Shown here: positions 46,715 to 55,017 of the stretch, piece after piece
How the letters are laid out: each line of letters starts with the position of its first letter
Numbering within the stretch: the first letter of the stretch is position 1
Assembly (NCBI RefSeq): GCF_009650995.1
Contig: NZ_WHVV01000003.1
Location: forward strand, 62,001 to 126,000
Direction of reading: 5' to 3'
Length of the DNA: 64,000 nt
DNA from: Sporosarcina cascadiensis
GTDB taxonomy: Bacteria > Bacillota > Bacilli > Bacillales_A > Planococcaceae
The notes under the pieces: model-generated
Databases searched by the model: none
What the model was told of the DNA's origin: nothing
Seen by the model: the letters and a program-made list of their open reading frames with translations, nothing else
Program-made: the position numbers and the translations under genes

Positions 46715-47473
46715 ATGAAGATTCAATATGTAACAGAGAATGCCCTACAGGATTTACTTGCCAAACATGCTATTTATAAAGTGCATTATCTTTCGCGTAA
46801 TGAGGATTGGTTTAAATCATACTTTGCGCAGGAAGGTGTCGTACTCGATTCGAAAATTGAATATGTACATCCAAATTTTAGCTTCAATCCTGACTTTTCG
46901 GTAAGTGATTTTGAAAATATAAAGGCGATGTACGAGGCGCTCAAGCATTTAACGGTTTCGCAGGCTACGCAGGAACGTTTGTGGGTAGGGTTTGCCCACT
47001 TGCAGATGCGTGATTACTTCAACTTCCGTTTAAAGGATGATTTAGATAAGAAAAATGAAAAAAGACTGAAGTCGGCACTGTATTTTGTGAATGGTGCGAA
47101 GCGCTCTCTTTTTGTGCATGTGTTGGCTCGTCTATGGTGGGTTGGCTACATGACCTATGATGAAAGCAATCCTAAGAATCCATACTGGTTAACGGAATTT
47201 TTCTGTGCGCGCGAGTTTTCAGGGCGTAGTGTTTACTTCTTTTCAAGTAATTTCACGGGAAATCGTACGATTACAAAGGGCGTTCTACGCGCTTTGAAGA
47301 AGTTGAATGATGAGGGTTTTGAGATGAAGCGAGCTCACTTTGTAGAGGCGGGTCGCTATTTGAATATTGTTGGCGGCGCAATGATTTTAGATATGCTAGA
47401 TGAGGATGAGGTAGCAGCGATGATCGAGTCTCGAATTTGTAAGGTATTTGAGCTACAGCCTGTTGCTGTTTAA
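46715..47473 (+). CDS. Unknown protein of the GHKL operon, DUF6339-like
   Basis: A 252-aa protein with AGGAGGACTAACGC before the ATG, three bases after the previous stop. The segments ERLWVGFAHLQMRDYFNFR and RSLFVHVLARLWWVGYMTYD recall the DUF6339 family as I remember it; this is a weak recollection and not a computed match. The protein is helical, with many aromatic residues. Its place at the end of a coupled operon with a GHKL ATPase suggests a sensor or effector role. Confidence 0.6.
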   Translation: MKIQYVTENALQDLLAKHAIYKVHYLSRNEDWFKSYFAQEGVVLDSKIEYVHPNFSFNPDFSVSDFENIKAMYEALKHLTVSQATQERLWVGFAHLQMRDYFNFRLKDDLDKKNEKRLKSALYFVNGAKRSLFVHVLARLWWVGYMTYDESNPKNPYWLTEFFCAREFSGRSVYFFSSNFTGNRTITKGVLRALKKLNDEGFEMKRAHFVEAGRYLNIVGGAMILDMLDEDEVAAMIESRICKVFELQPVAV

Positions 47474-47478
47474 ATAGG

Positions 47479-47508
47479 GGCTGGTGAGTTACTACTCTCT
47501 AGCTTTTT
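47479..47508 (+). terminator. Terminator of the GHKL operon
   Basis: GCTGGTGAGT and ACTCTCTAGC pair imperfectly, followed by a run of T, 6 bp after the last stop. Confidence 0.55.
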
Positions 47509-47551
47509 CATTGTTTATTTTGTATTTTCAAAGATGAAGACATCTCTTTTA

Positions 47552-47715
47552 AAAGCAAAAACCGCCCTCGTAGACTTGGCAGTCAGGGCGGCCTTAAGAT
47601 AAAGCAACGTAAAAAACGTTAACTAAGCATAGCCGTACCTCAACTTCCCGATCGCTGTAGTGGCTACTTATTTATATTCTGATACTTCTGCTCTTATTAT
47701 ACCCTATATGTTAAA
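47552..47715 (-). ncRNA. Possible small RNA (antitoxin-RNA-like)
   Basis: On the minus strand a TATAAT (about 47699-47704) is followed by about 140 bp without ORF and a strong terminator in which CCGCCCTGA pairs with an AGGGCGG block (about 47560-47594) before a T-run. The CCGCCCT hairpin and the CATAGCCGTACCTC word resemble antisense RNAs of TxpA/holin-like type I toxins. No toxin ORF is found beside it. Confidence 0.35.
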
Positions 47716-47877
47716 AAGTAAAAGTAGGTCCTATTAAAACTATTAGTCTTACGACATAAATCCTTGCCTCCGAATAGGCATTTTAATCAAACCGAAGCTA
47801 AAGACGATGTTAGCGATTCTCAAAACATACAATAAAGCGACGTGGGCGCTGGTATGGAGCCATTCTAGTAGAATGGT

Positions 47878-47900
47878 GGTTCGACTCCCGCCGTCTCCAT
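47878..47900 (+). repeat. attR: duplicated ssrA 3' end at the right edge of the island
   Basis: A 22-of-23 match to 30911-30933. The flanks also match loosely: after each copy stands a CAGTTTCAA..CAATGCGAGAA / CAGTTTCAAACAACGTGAGAA segment, and AAACCGAtG/AgCTAAA..CGATGTTAGC occurs near both (31031-31056 and 47790-47816). Confidence 0.8.
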
Positions 47901-47997
47901 GTTGTAAAAAAATATGGTTTCAAACAGTTTCAATCAATGCGAGAATTCTTGTAATCAAAGTTTTTTTTGGTCTTTAACATCTAATTTCATTATTTTA

Positions 47998-48066
47998 GGT
48001 ACCAGGTCCTCATACAATTAGAGAACAATTCTGAATTGAATTTGATTTGTTTGGGGACCCGGTACC
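47998..48066. repeat. GGTACC palindromic repeat, copy 1
   Basis: An imperfect palindrome with GGTACCAGGTCC at the left, GGGACCCGGTACC at the right and ACAATTCTGAATTG at the centre. Confidence 0.8.
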
Positions 48067-48135
48067 ATTCTCTATTTCCTAAACAAATATTAGAAAAGGA
48101 TGATACGGTGGCTGCATTGCAATTAGCGAAAGGTA

Positions 48136-48375
48136 CTAGGTTCTCGTATAGTCCATCTGCTCAAACAATTCTTGCACGCTGCCCACTTTTTTATATGGAG
48201 CAAACTCCCCATAAACTCTAGTGACAGTCTCTAAATCGCCTCCGCCTAAAACACCCAGCTGAAAATCAATTCCACGGTTTGACTTCATCACACCAATAGC
48301 TTCTTTCTTTGACATCGGTAAAATAGCTGTTGCTTTAACACCAGTTCTCCTTGCATATAGAAAAGAATATTCCAT
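48136..48375 (-). CDS. Hypothetical 79-aa protein upstream-coupled region of Fic locus
   Basis: A small ORF with a good AGGAGGAC six bases before ATG 48375, so translation is plausible. I recognise no domain (the segment GIDFQLGVLGGGDLETVTRVYG is distinctive). It lies 33 bp downstream of the Fic stop on the same strand and may be cotranscribed with it. It could also be the intact 5' end of a longer gene cut off by the palindromic repeat area. Confidence 0.5.
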   Translation of the reverse strand: MEYSFLYARRTGVKATAILPMSKKEAIGVMKSNRGIDFQLGVLGGGDLETVTRVYGEFAPYKKVGSVQELFEQMDYTRT

Positions 48376-48408
48376 TTTATTGTCCTCCTGGATTACGACC
48401 TCTATTCT

Positions 48409-49146
48409 CTAGCCAATAACCCTCAAATACCGCTCCAATTCCTTCTCTTCACAATCTGCAACAAATTCCATAAAAGCATCGTAATACATGCTTACAGCAG
48501 CCTGATCCAACACATCATAATAATCAAAACAACGTTCAGTTTCTATAATCACCGGCAAATAACCAGACCGGACAAGCTCCAACTTTAAAAGTAAACGAGC
48601 TGTCCTGCCATTCCCTTCTGTAAAAGGATGGATATTGATAAACTTACTGTGCAAAATCGCCGCTCTTTCTACTGGATGCAAATCCTCGGCTACTCTATAC
48701 CAGCTGATCAAGTCAGACATCAACTGAGGCACCACGACTGCATACGGCGGCGTATGAGATGCACCGGAAATGATCACATTTCGATCACGGTATTTCCCTG
48801 CATTTGCTCTGTCTATATTGTTCAACACAATACCATGCAATTCTTTAATCATTATTTCAGAGAAGGGAGCATCATTTTTCACTATTTCCTCAGCGATCAG
48901 GATTGCCTCTTTATGATTCAGCACTTCCAAATGTTCTCTCATTGATTTTCCGGCTATAGTGATGCCCTCCTCCAGCACTGCCTTGGTTTCATAAATCGTT
49001 AATGTATTTCCCTCAATCGCATTGGAATGATACGTACTTTTTATTAAAAAATCCTCTTGAAGTTCTCGAATGATTTCTGTAGAAAGCGGCCGTTTCTTAT
49101 CAACTTTACCTTTTAATAACGTCAGCCTATCCATTTTCTCTTTCAA
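48409..49146 (-). CDS. Fic-domain AMP-transferase, class II
   Basis: A 245-aa Fic protein. The catalytic loop HPFTEGNGRTAR starts at His173 and is complete. An N-terminal inhibitory motif S/T-x3-E-G/N is present as SNAIEGN (Ser41, Glu45), which places it in class II, where the inhibitor is on the same chain. Such enzymes transfer AMP or other NMPs to proteins. GAAAGAG-type sequence precedes the start. The 3' neighbour is the 79-aa ORF. Confidence 0.9.
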   Translation of the reverse strand: MKEKMDRLTLLKGKVDKKRPLSTEIIRELQEDFLIKSTYHSNAIEGNTLTIYETKAVLEEGITIAGKSMREHLEVLNHKEAILIAEEIVKNDAPFSEIMIKELHGIVLNNIDRANAGKYRDRNVIISGASHTPPYAVVVPQLMSDLISWYRVAEDLHPVERAAILHSKFINIHPFTEGNGRTARLLLKLELVRSGYLPVIIETERCFDYYDVLDQAAVSMYYDAFMEFVADCEEKELERYLRVIG

Positions 49147-49170
49147 AGTCCTTCCCCTCCCTAATGAAAT

Positions 49171-49212
49171 AAGAGGTATTGTCCAAGAGCTTTCTCTTGT
49201 TCAATACCTCTT
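49171..49212. terminator. Long hairpin next to the ssrA fragment
   Basis: AAGAGGTATTG pairs with CAATACCTCTT, with CCAAGAGC/GCTCTTGG-like pairing inside. It lies downstream of the minus-strand ssrA 3' fragment. Confidence 0.6.
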
Positions 49213-49245
49213 AACTTCGTGCTATTTCACCTGTAATCAGATAAT

Positions 49246-49280
49246 AGAGACGGCGGGAGTCGAACCCACGTCCAAAGGTT
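49246..49280 (-). repeat. Third ssrA 3'-end fragment, inverted
   Basis: The reverse complement reads AACCTTTGGACGTGGGTTCG then ACTCCCGCCGTCTCT, matching the last 35 bases of ssrA with one or two changes, but on the opposite strand from the real gene and without the rest of the tmRNA. The next 900 bp (49281-50195) hold only a GGTACC palindrome and no supported gene. Confidence 0.75.
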
Positions 49281-49563
49281 GAGTATCAATAGAACGTAGT
49301 CAAAGCGTAGTCATCTAACTGTATCTCCATATAGCTAGCAAACCCTCGAAATTGATGATCCCAGTCGATGCCGTCAATATCTAAAACACTTTAGAACAGC
49401 CTTACTATAAGCCATAATTGATGTACGACTTATTCATTTGATCAATATGTAGGGATATTCTTTACTGGAATAATTTTCTGAATAATGGTATAGGTTAAAT
49501 CAGCAAAGTTAGAATGGGGCACTCATATTAATGACATATGAAATTCCTGAACTTTTTGGTTAA

Positions 49564-49621
49564 GGTACCAGGTCCTCACACAAATCAGGAACAATTCAAA
49601 ACTATATCGGGAACTGGTACC
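49564..49621. repeat. GGTACC palindromic repeat, copy 2
   Basis: GGTACCAGGTCCTCACACAA at the left, CTGGTACC at the right; the dyad extends into TTAA on both flanks. Confidence 0.8.
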
Positions 49622-50195
49622 TTAACTGAATCTTCCGCGTTGTCACTCCCTTTTCTCCTATATAGACAGTGAGTCGAAAAAGGATACACAGTATACCCGC
49701 AGAAACTTTAGACCCCTCCTGTATCCTATTTGCTAAATTCTCCTATATAGCATATAAGAAGTGCGTTCTGCTGTCTGCTTGCCTGCTGCAAAAAAAGAAT
49801 TGTCAGCAACTTTTGATCAGCATCTTTGCCATTATGACCAACTGCAGCTGTTCATAATGAGCAGTCAGGACTGTTCAATATGAGCAAACCATTACTTAAA
49901 GAACTTAAGAGCATTAAAGAATAATATGTCGGGTTACACCGCGACGATATGTCTATGAGACGAATGCTATTCTGAAATACGGCAGTCATTGCAAGTAAAT
50001 CCATACAAGAGTGTTTAAGCTGTACGAAACAAATATATAGTAACAGTTCAATCTAACAGTATAAATTGGCTTGTGTAATTGATGCGAAGAAGATCGGAAT
50101 TTATCTAAATATAATTTATATACTGTGATAATAGTTTCGTTATTTTCCAATGATTGTTATAATTGTAATTAGATTATTACAAAGCGGGTGAACGA

Positions 50196-51833
50196 ATGTC
50201 TTCCATAGAAATTTTATCCTGGCCATTTCAGCAAAACGCCATAAATCAAATCGACAGTAAACAAGACTTTTTGAACTATCCAGTAATCTATATTTTAAAT
50301 GGTAAAAGAGAAGCGTATATAGGCGAGACTGTTAACTTTAAAACCCGAATCAAAACGCATATTAAAGACAGGAAAAATGTTGACGAGGTAAATTTAATTA
50401 AACATGAAGAATTCAATCGCTCTGCTACATTTCATTTAGAAACGAAATTAATCAACTACTTTTTGGGTGATGAAAAGTATACTCTTCAAAACAAAAGTAA
50501 AACAGCAAGCAATTTCACTCATAACTACTATAATAAACCGCACTATGATCAGTACATTTTTCAAGAACTTTGGCGGAAATTACATGAACGCCAGCTGGTT
50601 AATAACAACCTACATACAATTGAAAATAAAGACATTTTTAAATTATCACCTTATAAGGAGTTAACGCTGGAACAGATAGATTTAAAGGATAAAGTGCTTG
50701 AATTCTGCAGCGCACAACTGCATACGAAATCAGCAGAATACGGTAATTTATTAGTTGTTGAAGGTGAAGCGGGTGTCGGGAAAAGTGTGGTGTTAAGTTC
50801 AATTTTCAACACTGTTCAAGAACGTACAACGGAGAAATCCTCTGAATTTTATGGAACAGAAAATTACTTAGTCGTGAATCATGAAGAAATGTTTAAGACA
50901 TATAAAGGTATAGCTAAACGTGTTAAGCATCTTAAAGCCAAAAATTTTGCGAAACCGACTCCCTTGATCAACAAATTGCAAAAAGAGGATAAGAAAGCAG
51001 ACATTATATTTGTAGACGAAGCACATTTACTTTTGACGAAACAAGATACATATAACAATTTTCATGGTGAAAATCAGTTAGAGGAGTTACTTAAACTCGC
51101 TAAAGTAGTTGTCATCATTTATGACCAGGATCAAGTCTTGAAATTGAAAAGTCTGTGGGGAGCAGCCATGCTGGAAAAGCTGAAAAAGCGTAGCAACTGC
51201 CATGAAGAATATTTACTAACCAATCAATTCCGTATGCAAGCAAATGACAGGGTAATTGATTGGATTAATAATTTTAAACGTAAGAGACTAACGCCGGTTC
51301 CGAAAGATGAAGGATACGAGTTAAAGTTGTTCGAGACATTGGAGGAAATGCATAAAGAAATAATAGAGAAAAACGAAAAGTTTGGCTTAAGCCGCATTGT
51401 TTCCACTTTTGATTACCTGCATAAGAAAGACGGCAAAACTTACTACGTAAAGGAATCCAATGGTGAATATAAGATGCCATGGAATACTACCAGTACTAAA
51501 TTCACCTGGGCTGAAAAAGCAGAAACAATTAATGAGGCGGGTTCCATTTACACGGTACAGGGTTTTGATTTGAACTATGTAGGCGTCGTATTGGGGCCAT
51601 CGGTTCAATACGATGAACTGAGAGACGAAATTATTATTGATACCAGCAAATACAAGGACAAGGGAGCTTATACGGGAGCGGATGGCATTGAGGATTTGAA
51701 TAAGGCAAAAGAGCAGATCGTTTTAAATTCAATGAATGTTCTTATGAAGCGGGGGATTAAGGGGCTTTATATTTATGCCTACGATAGAGCGCTGCGGGAG
51801 AAGTTGTTGGAGTATCAGGAATTGATTGAGTGA
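50196..51833 (+). CDS. GIY-YIG nuclease fused to a DUF2075 (Schlafen-like) helicase/ATPase
   Basis: A 545-aa fusion. Residues about 28-110 form a GIY-YIG-type nuclease domain (VIYILNGKREAYIGETVNFKTR with Arg51, and a conserved Glu at about 82). Residues about 160-545 match DUF2075, a P-loop superfamily 1-like ATPase: Walker A GEAGVGKS (190-197), Walker B DIIFVDEAH (269-277), and a motif III/IV-like LTNQFRMQANDRVIDWI. A nuclease tethered to a nucleic-acid motor suggests a restriction-type or RNA-processing defence enzyme. It is in an operon with the next gene (24-bp gap). Confidence 0.82.
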   Translation: MSSIEILSWPFQQNAINQIDSKQDFLNYPVIYILNGKREAYIGETVNFKTRIKTHIKDRKNVDEVNLIKHEEFNRSATFHLETKLINYFLGDEKYTLQNKSKTASNFTHNYYNKPHYDQYIFQELWRKLHERQLVNNNLHTIENKDIFKLSPYKELTLEQIDLKDKVLEFCSAQLHTKSAEYGNLLVVEGEAGVGKSVVLSSIFNTVQERTTEKSSEFYGTENYLVVNHEEMFKTYKGIAKRVKHLKAKNFAKPTPLINKLQKEDKKADIIFVDEAHLLLTKQDTYNNFHGENQLEELLKLAKVVVIIYDQDQVLKLKSLWGAAMLEKLKKRSNCHEEYLLTNQFRMQANDRVIDWINNFKRKRLTPVPKDEGYELKLFETLEEMHKEIIEKNEKFGLSRIVSTFDYLHKKDGKTYYVKESNGEYKMPWNTTSTKFTWAEKAETINEAGSIYTVQGFDLNYVGVVLGPSVQYDELRDEIIIDTSKYKDKGAYTGADGIEDLNKAKEQIVLNSMNVLMKRGIKGLYIYAYDRALREKLLEYQELIE

Positions 51834-51857
51834 TAGTAAAAGCAAGGAGTGACTAAT

Positions 51858-52745
51858 TTGAGAATACTAAGCGCTGTTTATGTTGCTGACGATGGTATTA
51901 AGAAAGAACTCATCCTTAGAGATATCACATCATTTATTTACGAGGACCAACTAAAGGGCAAATTATATTGTCCTTCAGAGAATTGCAAAGCAAGGATTAG
52001 TTATAGTAGAGGAAAAAAAGCACATTTTAGAACTTGGAGAATGGACGAGCATTCAAATGAATGTATTTTCCGTTTTGATAGAATTGCGCTGAATACAGGT
52101 GTTAATACAACAGAAACTATAAACGTTGAAATACCTTATAGTAGAAAGCAAAAAGCATTACAAGAAGCTTTTAGAATAATGAATTTAAGTGAGGAAGAAA
52201 GGGCGGCACAGTCCAGTAATACAGATTCGAAACCAAGAAGTAGAGAAAGAGTTATTACAAGATCTAAAAAAAGTGTGACTGGTATGCAAATGGTTTTATT
52301 TGATGGAGAAGAATATGACCATCAGCTTTTGAAACCTCGGACTTATATCTGGAAACGTCTTGTCGATGAAATAACGCTAAAGGATATAGGGGAAATTCGC
52401 TTAGTGATGGGAAATGTAGTTAGTGTTAGAAAGATAGGTGAAGTCGCAGAATTAGTAGTAGAACACAATAATCAGAGCATAAAAGTAGTTTTCGAAGAGG
52501 CATTTATAGCGGAAAGACTGAATTCCAGCTATTTAAATAAATTTTGGACCATAGAGCGCCTAATGAAAGAAACAGGAAATGTCCAATTTACCGGTATAGG
52601 TGACATTCGGAAGAAATCAGTCGTAGAAGTACCAGAATTAGTAATTTATCACGGGTCAGATTTTAAAGTGAATAATATAGATATGTCTAGCCTCGCTGTT
52701 CAGTTTGTGAGAAGGAATTTTGAGGAAGAGCAGGATAGTAGCTGA
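51858..52745 (+). CDS. Unknown partner of the GIY-YIG/DUF2075 protein
   Basis: A 295-aa protein. TTG 51858 lies nine bases after AAGGAG; GTG 51849 is inside that site. Near the N-terminus a Cys/His set (LYCPSENCKA, then KKAHFRTW and HSNECIF) looks like a competence-CoiA-type or zinc-finger module that could sense DNA. The rest has no family I recognise. Close linkage to the preceding gene suggests they work together. Confidence 0.65.
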   Translation: MRILSAVYVADDGIKKELILRDITSFIYEDQLKGKLYCPSENCKARISYSRGKKAHFRTWRMDEHSNECIFRFDRIALNTGVNTTETINVEIPYSRKQKALQEAFRIMNLSEEERAAQSSNTDSKPRSRERVITRSKKSVTGMQMVLFDGEEYDHQLLKPRTYIWKRLVDEITLKDIGEIRLVMGNVVSVRKIGEVAELVVEHNNQSIKVVFEEAFIAERLNSSYLNKFWTIERLMKETGNVQFTGIGDIRKKSVVEVPELVIYHGSDFKVNNIDMSSLAVQFVRRNFEEEQDSS

Positions 52746-52785
52746 ATTACGGTAAAAATAAGCATATATCTTTTAATCTGACACT

Positions 52786-52838
52786 GCGGTCTTCTCATAT
52801 CTCAAGAACAATTCAGAATTGTATAGGGATCTGGTACC
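52786..52838. repeat. GGTACC palindromic repeat, copy 3 (left end decayed)
   Basis: GAACAATTCAGAATTG centre and GGGATCTGGTACC right end are kept; the left GGTACC is lost. The remaining 250 bp up to the gajA-like gene show no gene. Confidence 0.75.
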
Positions 52839-53088
52839 CAAAAGAAATGCAATACATGCGTATCATGATAGAGGTATCAAGGACTTTATAAACTTCCGCG
52901 TTCAGATTAAAGAATACCTATTACTTCTAATAAATGTATTAAATAGGATTCTATATCCAAATGACATATATGCTCCTGATTTTAAGCTTTAGTAACTAGC
53001 CAATGTAATTCCTAATACGTTCATTTATAGGATTCTAGAAATGTTATAAGAAATCTAATATATTCTATTAAGCAGATGGGGTGGCACT

Positions 53089-55017
53089 TTGTATATTAAA
53101 AATTTACAAATACAAAACTATAAGCAACTCGAAGAAATAAATTTAAACTTTAAGAAAGATAGAGCGAAAGTAGTTGCTGGGGAAAATAATAGTGGAAAAA
53201 CATCTATAATTAGATTGATTCAAGAAATCGTTGGTAGTCGAAAACTGAAGCCAATGGAGTATTCCATTTTAAAAAGACCTCAGTTTGAAGAGGAATTAAA
53301 ATCTTTAGTGAATGAAGATATTAATTCGGATGAGTGGGAAAAAAAGTATCAAATTTTCACGGACAAATTTTCGATACAAGTTAAATTTGAAATTGAATAT
53401 GAGGAATATGAGAATATCAGTGAAATAGCTGGGTACCTAATGGATTTAGAACCAGGAAGGAATAGCATATACTTTTTATTACAATGTATAATTCCTAAAA
53501 GAATAATTCTTGAAAATGTTGAACAATGGAAAAATGAAGTTTTTTCTTTTGATAATGTGTTTGCACATAATGAATGGCACTGCTATTACACAGACTTCCA
53601 ATTCTTAAATCGTAAAGAAATTAGCTTGAAAGACTTTTCGAAGCTGTTTAACATAGAAGTGATTTCCGCAAATAAAGAAATTCTAGATCAAGAGAAAAAA
53701 GGACGGGAATCCATTGCAACACATACCATAGGATATCTTAAAGAAACAAAAGAATGGGACGAAACATATAAAGAGATAGCAACCGTAACTAAGGATGCGA
53801 TTGATGGTACCGACATCAATGCTACAATCAGAGAAAAATCAATTGAAAACTTACAGGCTTTTTTAAAAAAGGTTCGAGAGACAACGGGAGAAAATCCCTT
53901 GGAATTATTTACTAGCATAAAACTAGAGTCTAAAAATATTGAAGATCTGTTGAATGGCGGATTGAAAGTACTGTTCAAAGGACCTAAAGATCATGACCTA
54001 GATGAATTTTCTCAAGGGCTCGGATATAGTAATTTAGTGAAAATGCACTTAGTCATAGAAACATTTATAGAGAAAATCAAACAGAAAAATTCATTGGAAA
54101 ATAAAGTCCACTTAATGATAATTGAAGAACCAGAAGCACATTTACATCCTCAAATGCAGCGTGTTTTCATGGAATATTTATATGAAAAGATTGAGACCGT
54201 TGAAAATAAAGGAATACAGTTATTAGTAACTTCTCATTCACGTGAAATAGTGCAAGTCACAAGATTAAAGGACGTTATTGTATTCAAGAATAAACACTAT
54301 AAAACGTCAGCACATGAGCTAAATGAGATCGTGGATATGGAAAACTTTTTATATAAAATCAATATATCTGATTTAGTATTTGCTGATAAAGCGATCCTTT
54401 ATGAGGGAGATACCGAGAGAATGTACCTAGAGTATATAATCAAAACAAATGAGAAATTCAGGAAATTAAGGCAATCTTACATAGCTTATATCCAAGTCGG
54501 TGGGGCGTATGCCCATAAATATAAAAATATATTAACCACTCTCAAAATCCCTACATTGATTATTACGGACATAGATTATGGGTTAGAATGTAAGTCTAAA
54601 AAGGAAGTTCTTGAAAGTGAATCGACTAATGCAGCTTTTAAGGAATTTTTGGAAACAAAAAATGTTGAACAAATTTTTATAGAAATAAAAAGTATGGATA
54701 GCACAATTAAAATAGTAACACAAGGTTTAGAGGATGGTCTTGCTAGAACACTAGAAGAGGCAATGTTTAATAGATTAGGATTTAATGTGTTTGATCGCCA
54801 TTTAAAAGAAGATTGGAAAAAAATTAGAAACCTTAGTGGATTAAATTTTACAGTTCCGCGAGAAGGAAACTGTTTCACATCTAGAGATATTGTAAAAAGT
54901 AGCGAGAATAAAAAAGTAGACTTTATGTACTCCGTCATTGCTGCTGGATTACACGAGCGAGCGCTTCCAATCTATATTGAGGAGGGGCTAGAATGGATTC
55001 AACAACAGAAAATTTAA
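53089..55017 (+). CDS. gajA: Gabija GajA-like OLD-family nuclease
   Basis: A 642-aa protein. The N-terminal ABC-type ATPase has Walker A AGENNSGKTS (30-39), a signature-like FSQGLGYSNLVKMHL, and Walker B with IIEEPEAHLHPQ and switch TSHSREI. The C-terminal Toprim domain starts with AILYEGDTERMYLE and continues with TLIITDIDYGLE. This is the GajA architecture (overcoming lysogeny defect nuclease). GajA nicks DNA when nucleotide levels fall during phage infection. The start is TTG 53089. It overlaps the next gene by 25 bp. Confidence 0.88.
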   Translation: MYIKNLQIQNYKQLEEINLNFKKDRAKVVAGENNSGKTSIIRLIQEIVGSRKLKPMEYSILKRPQFEEELKSLVNEDINSDEWEKKYQIFTDKFSIQVKFEIEYEEYENISEIAGYLMDLEPGRNSIYFLLQCIIPKRIILENVEQWKNEVFSFDNVFAHNEWHCYYTDFQFLNRKEISLKDFSKLFNIEVISANKEILDQEKKGRESIATHTIGYLKETKEWDETYKEIATVTKDAIDGTDINATIREKSIENLQAFLKKVRETTGENPLELFTSIKLESKNIEDLLNGGLKVLFKGPKDHDLDEFSQGLGYSNLVKMHLVIETFIEKIKQKNSLENKVHLMIIEEPEAHLHPQMQRVFMEYLYEKIETVENKGIQLLVTSHSREIVQVTRLKDVIVFKNKHYKTSAHELNEIVDMENFLYKINISDLVFADKAILYEGDTERMYLEYIIKTNEKFRKLRQSYIAYIQVGGAYAHKYKNILTTLKIPTLIITDIDYGLECKSKKEVLESESTNAAFKEFLETKNVEQIFIEIKSMDSTIKIVTQGLEDGLARTLEEAMFNRLGFNVFDRHLKEDWKKIRNLSGLNFTVPREGNCFTSRDIVKSSENKKVDFMYSVIAAGLHERALPIYIEEGLEWIQQQKI

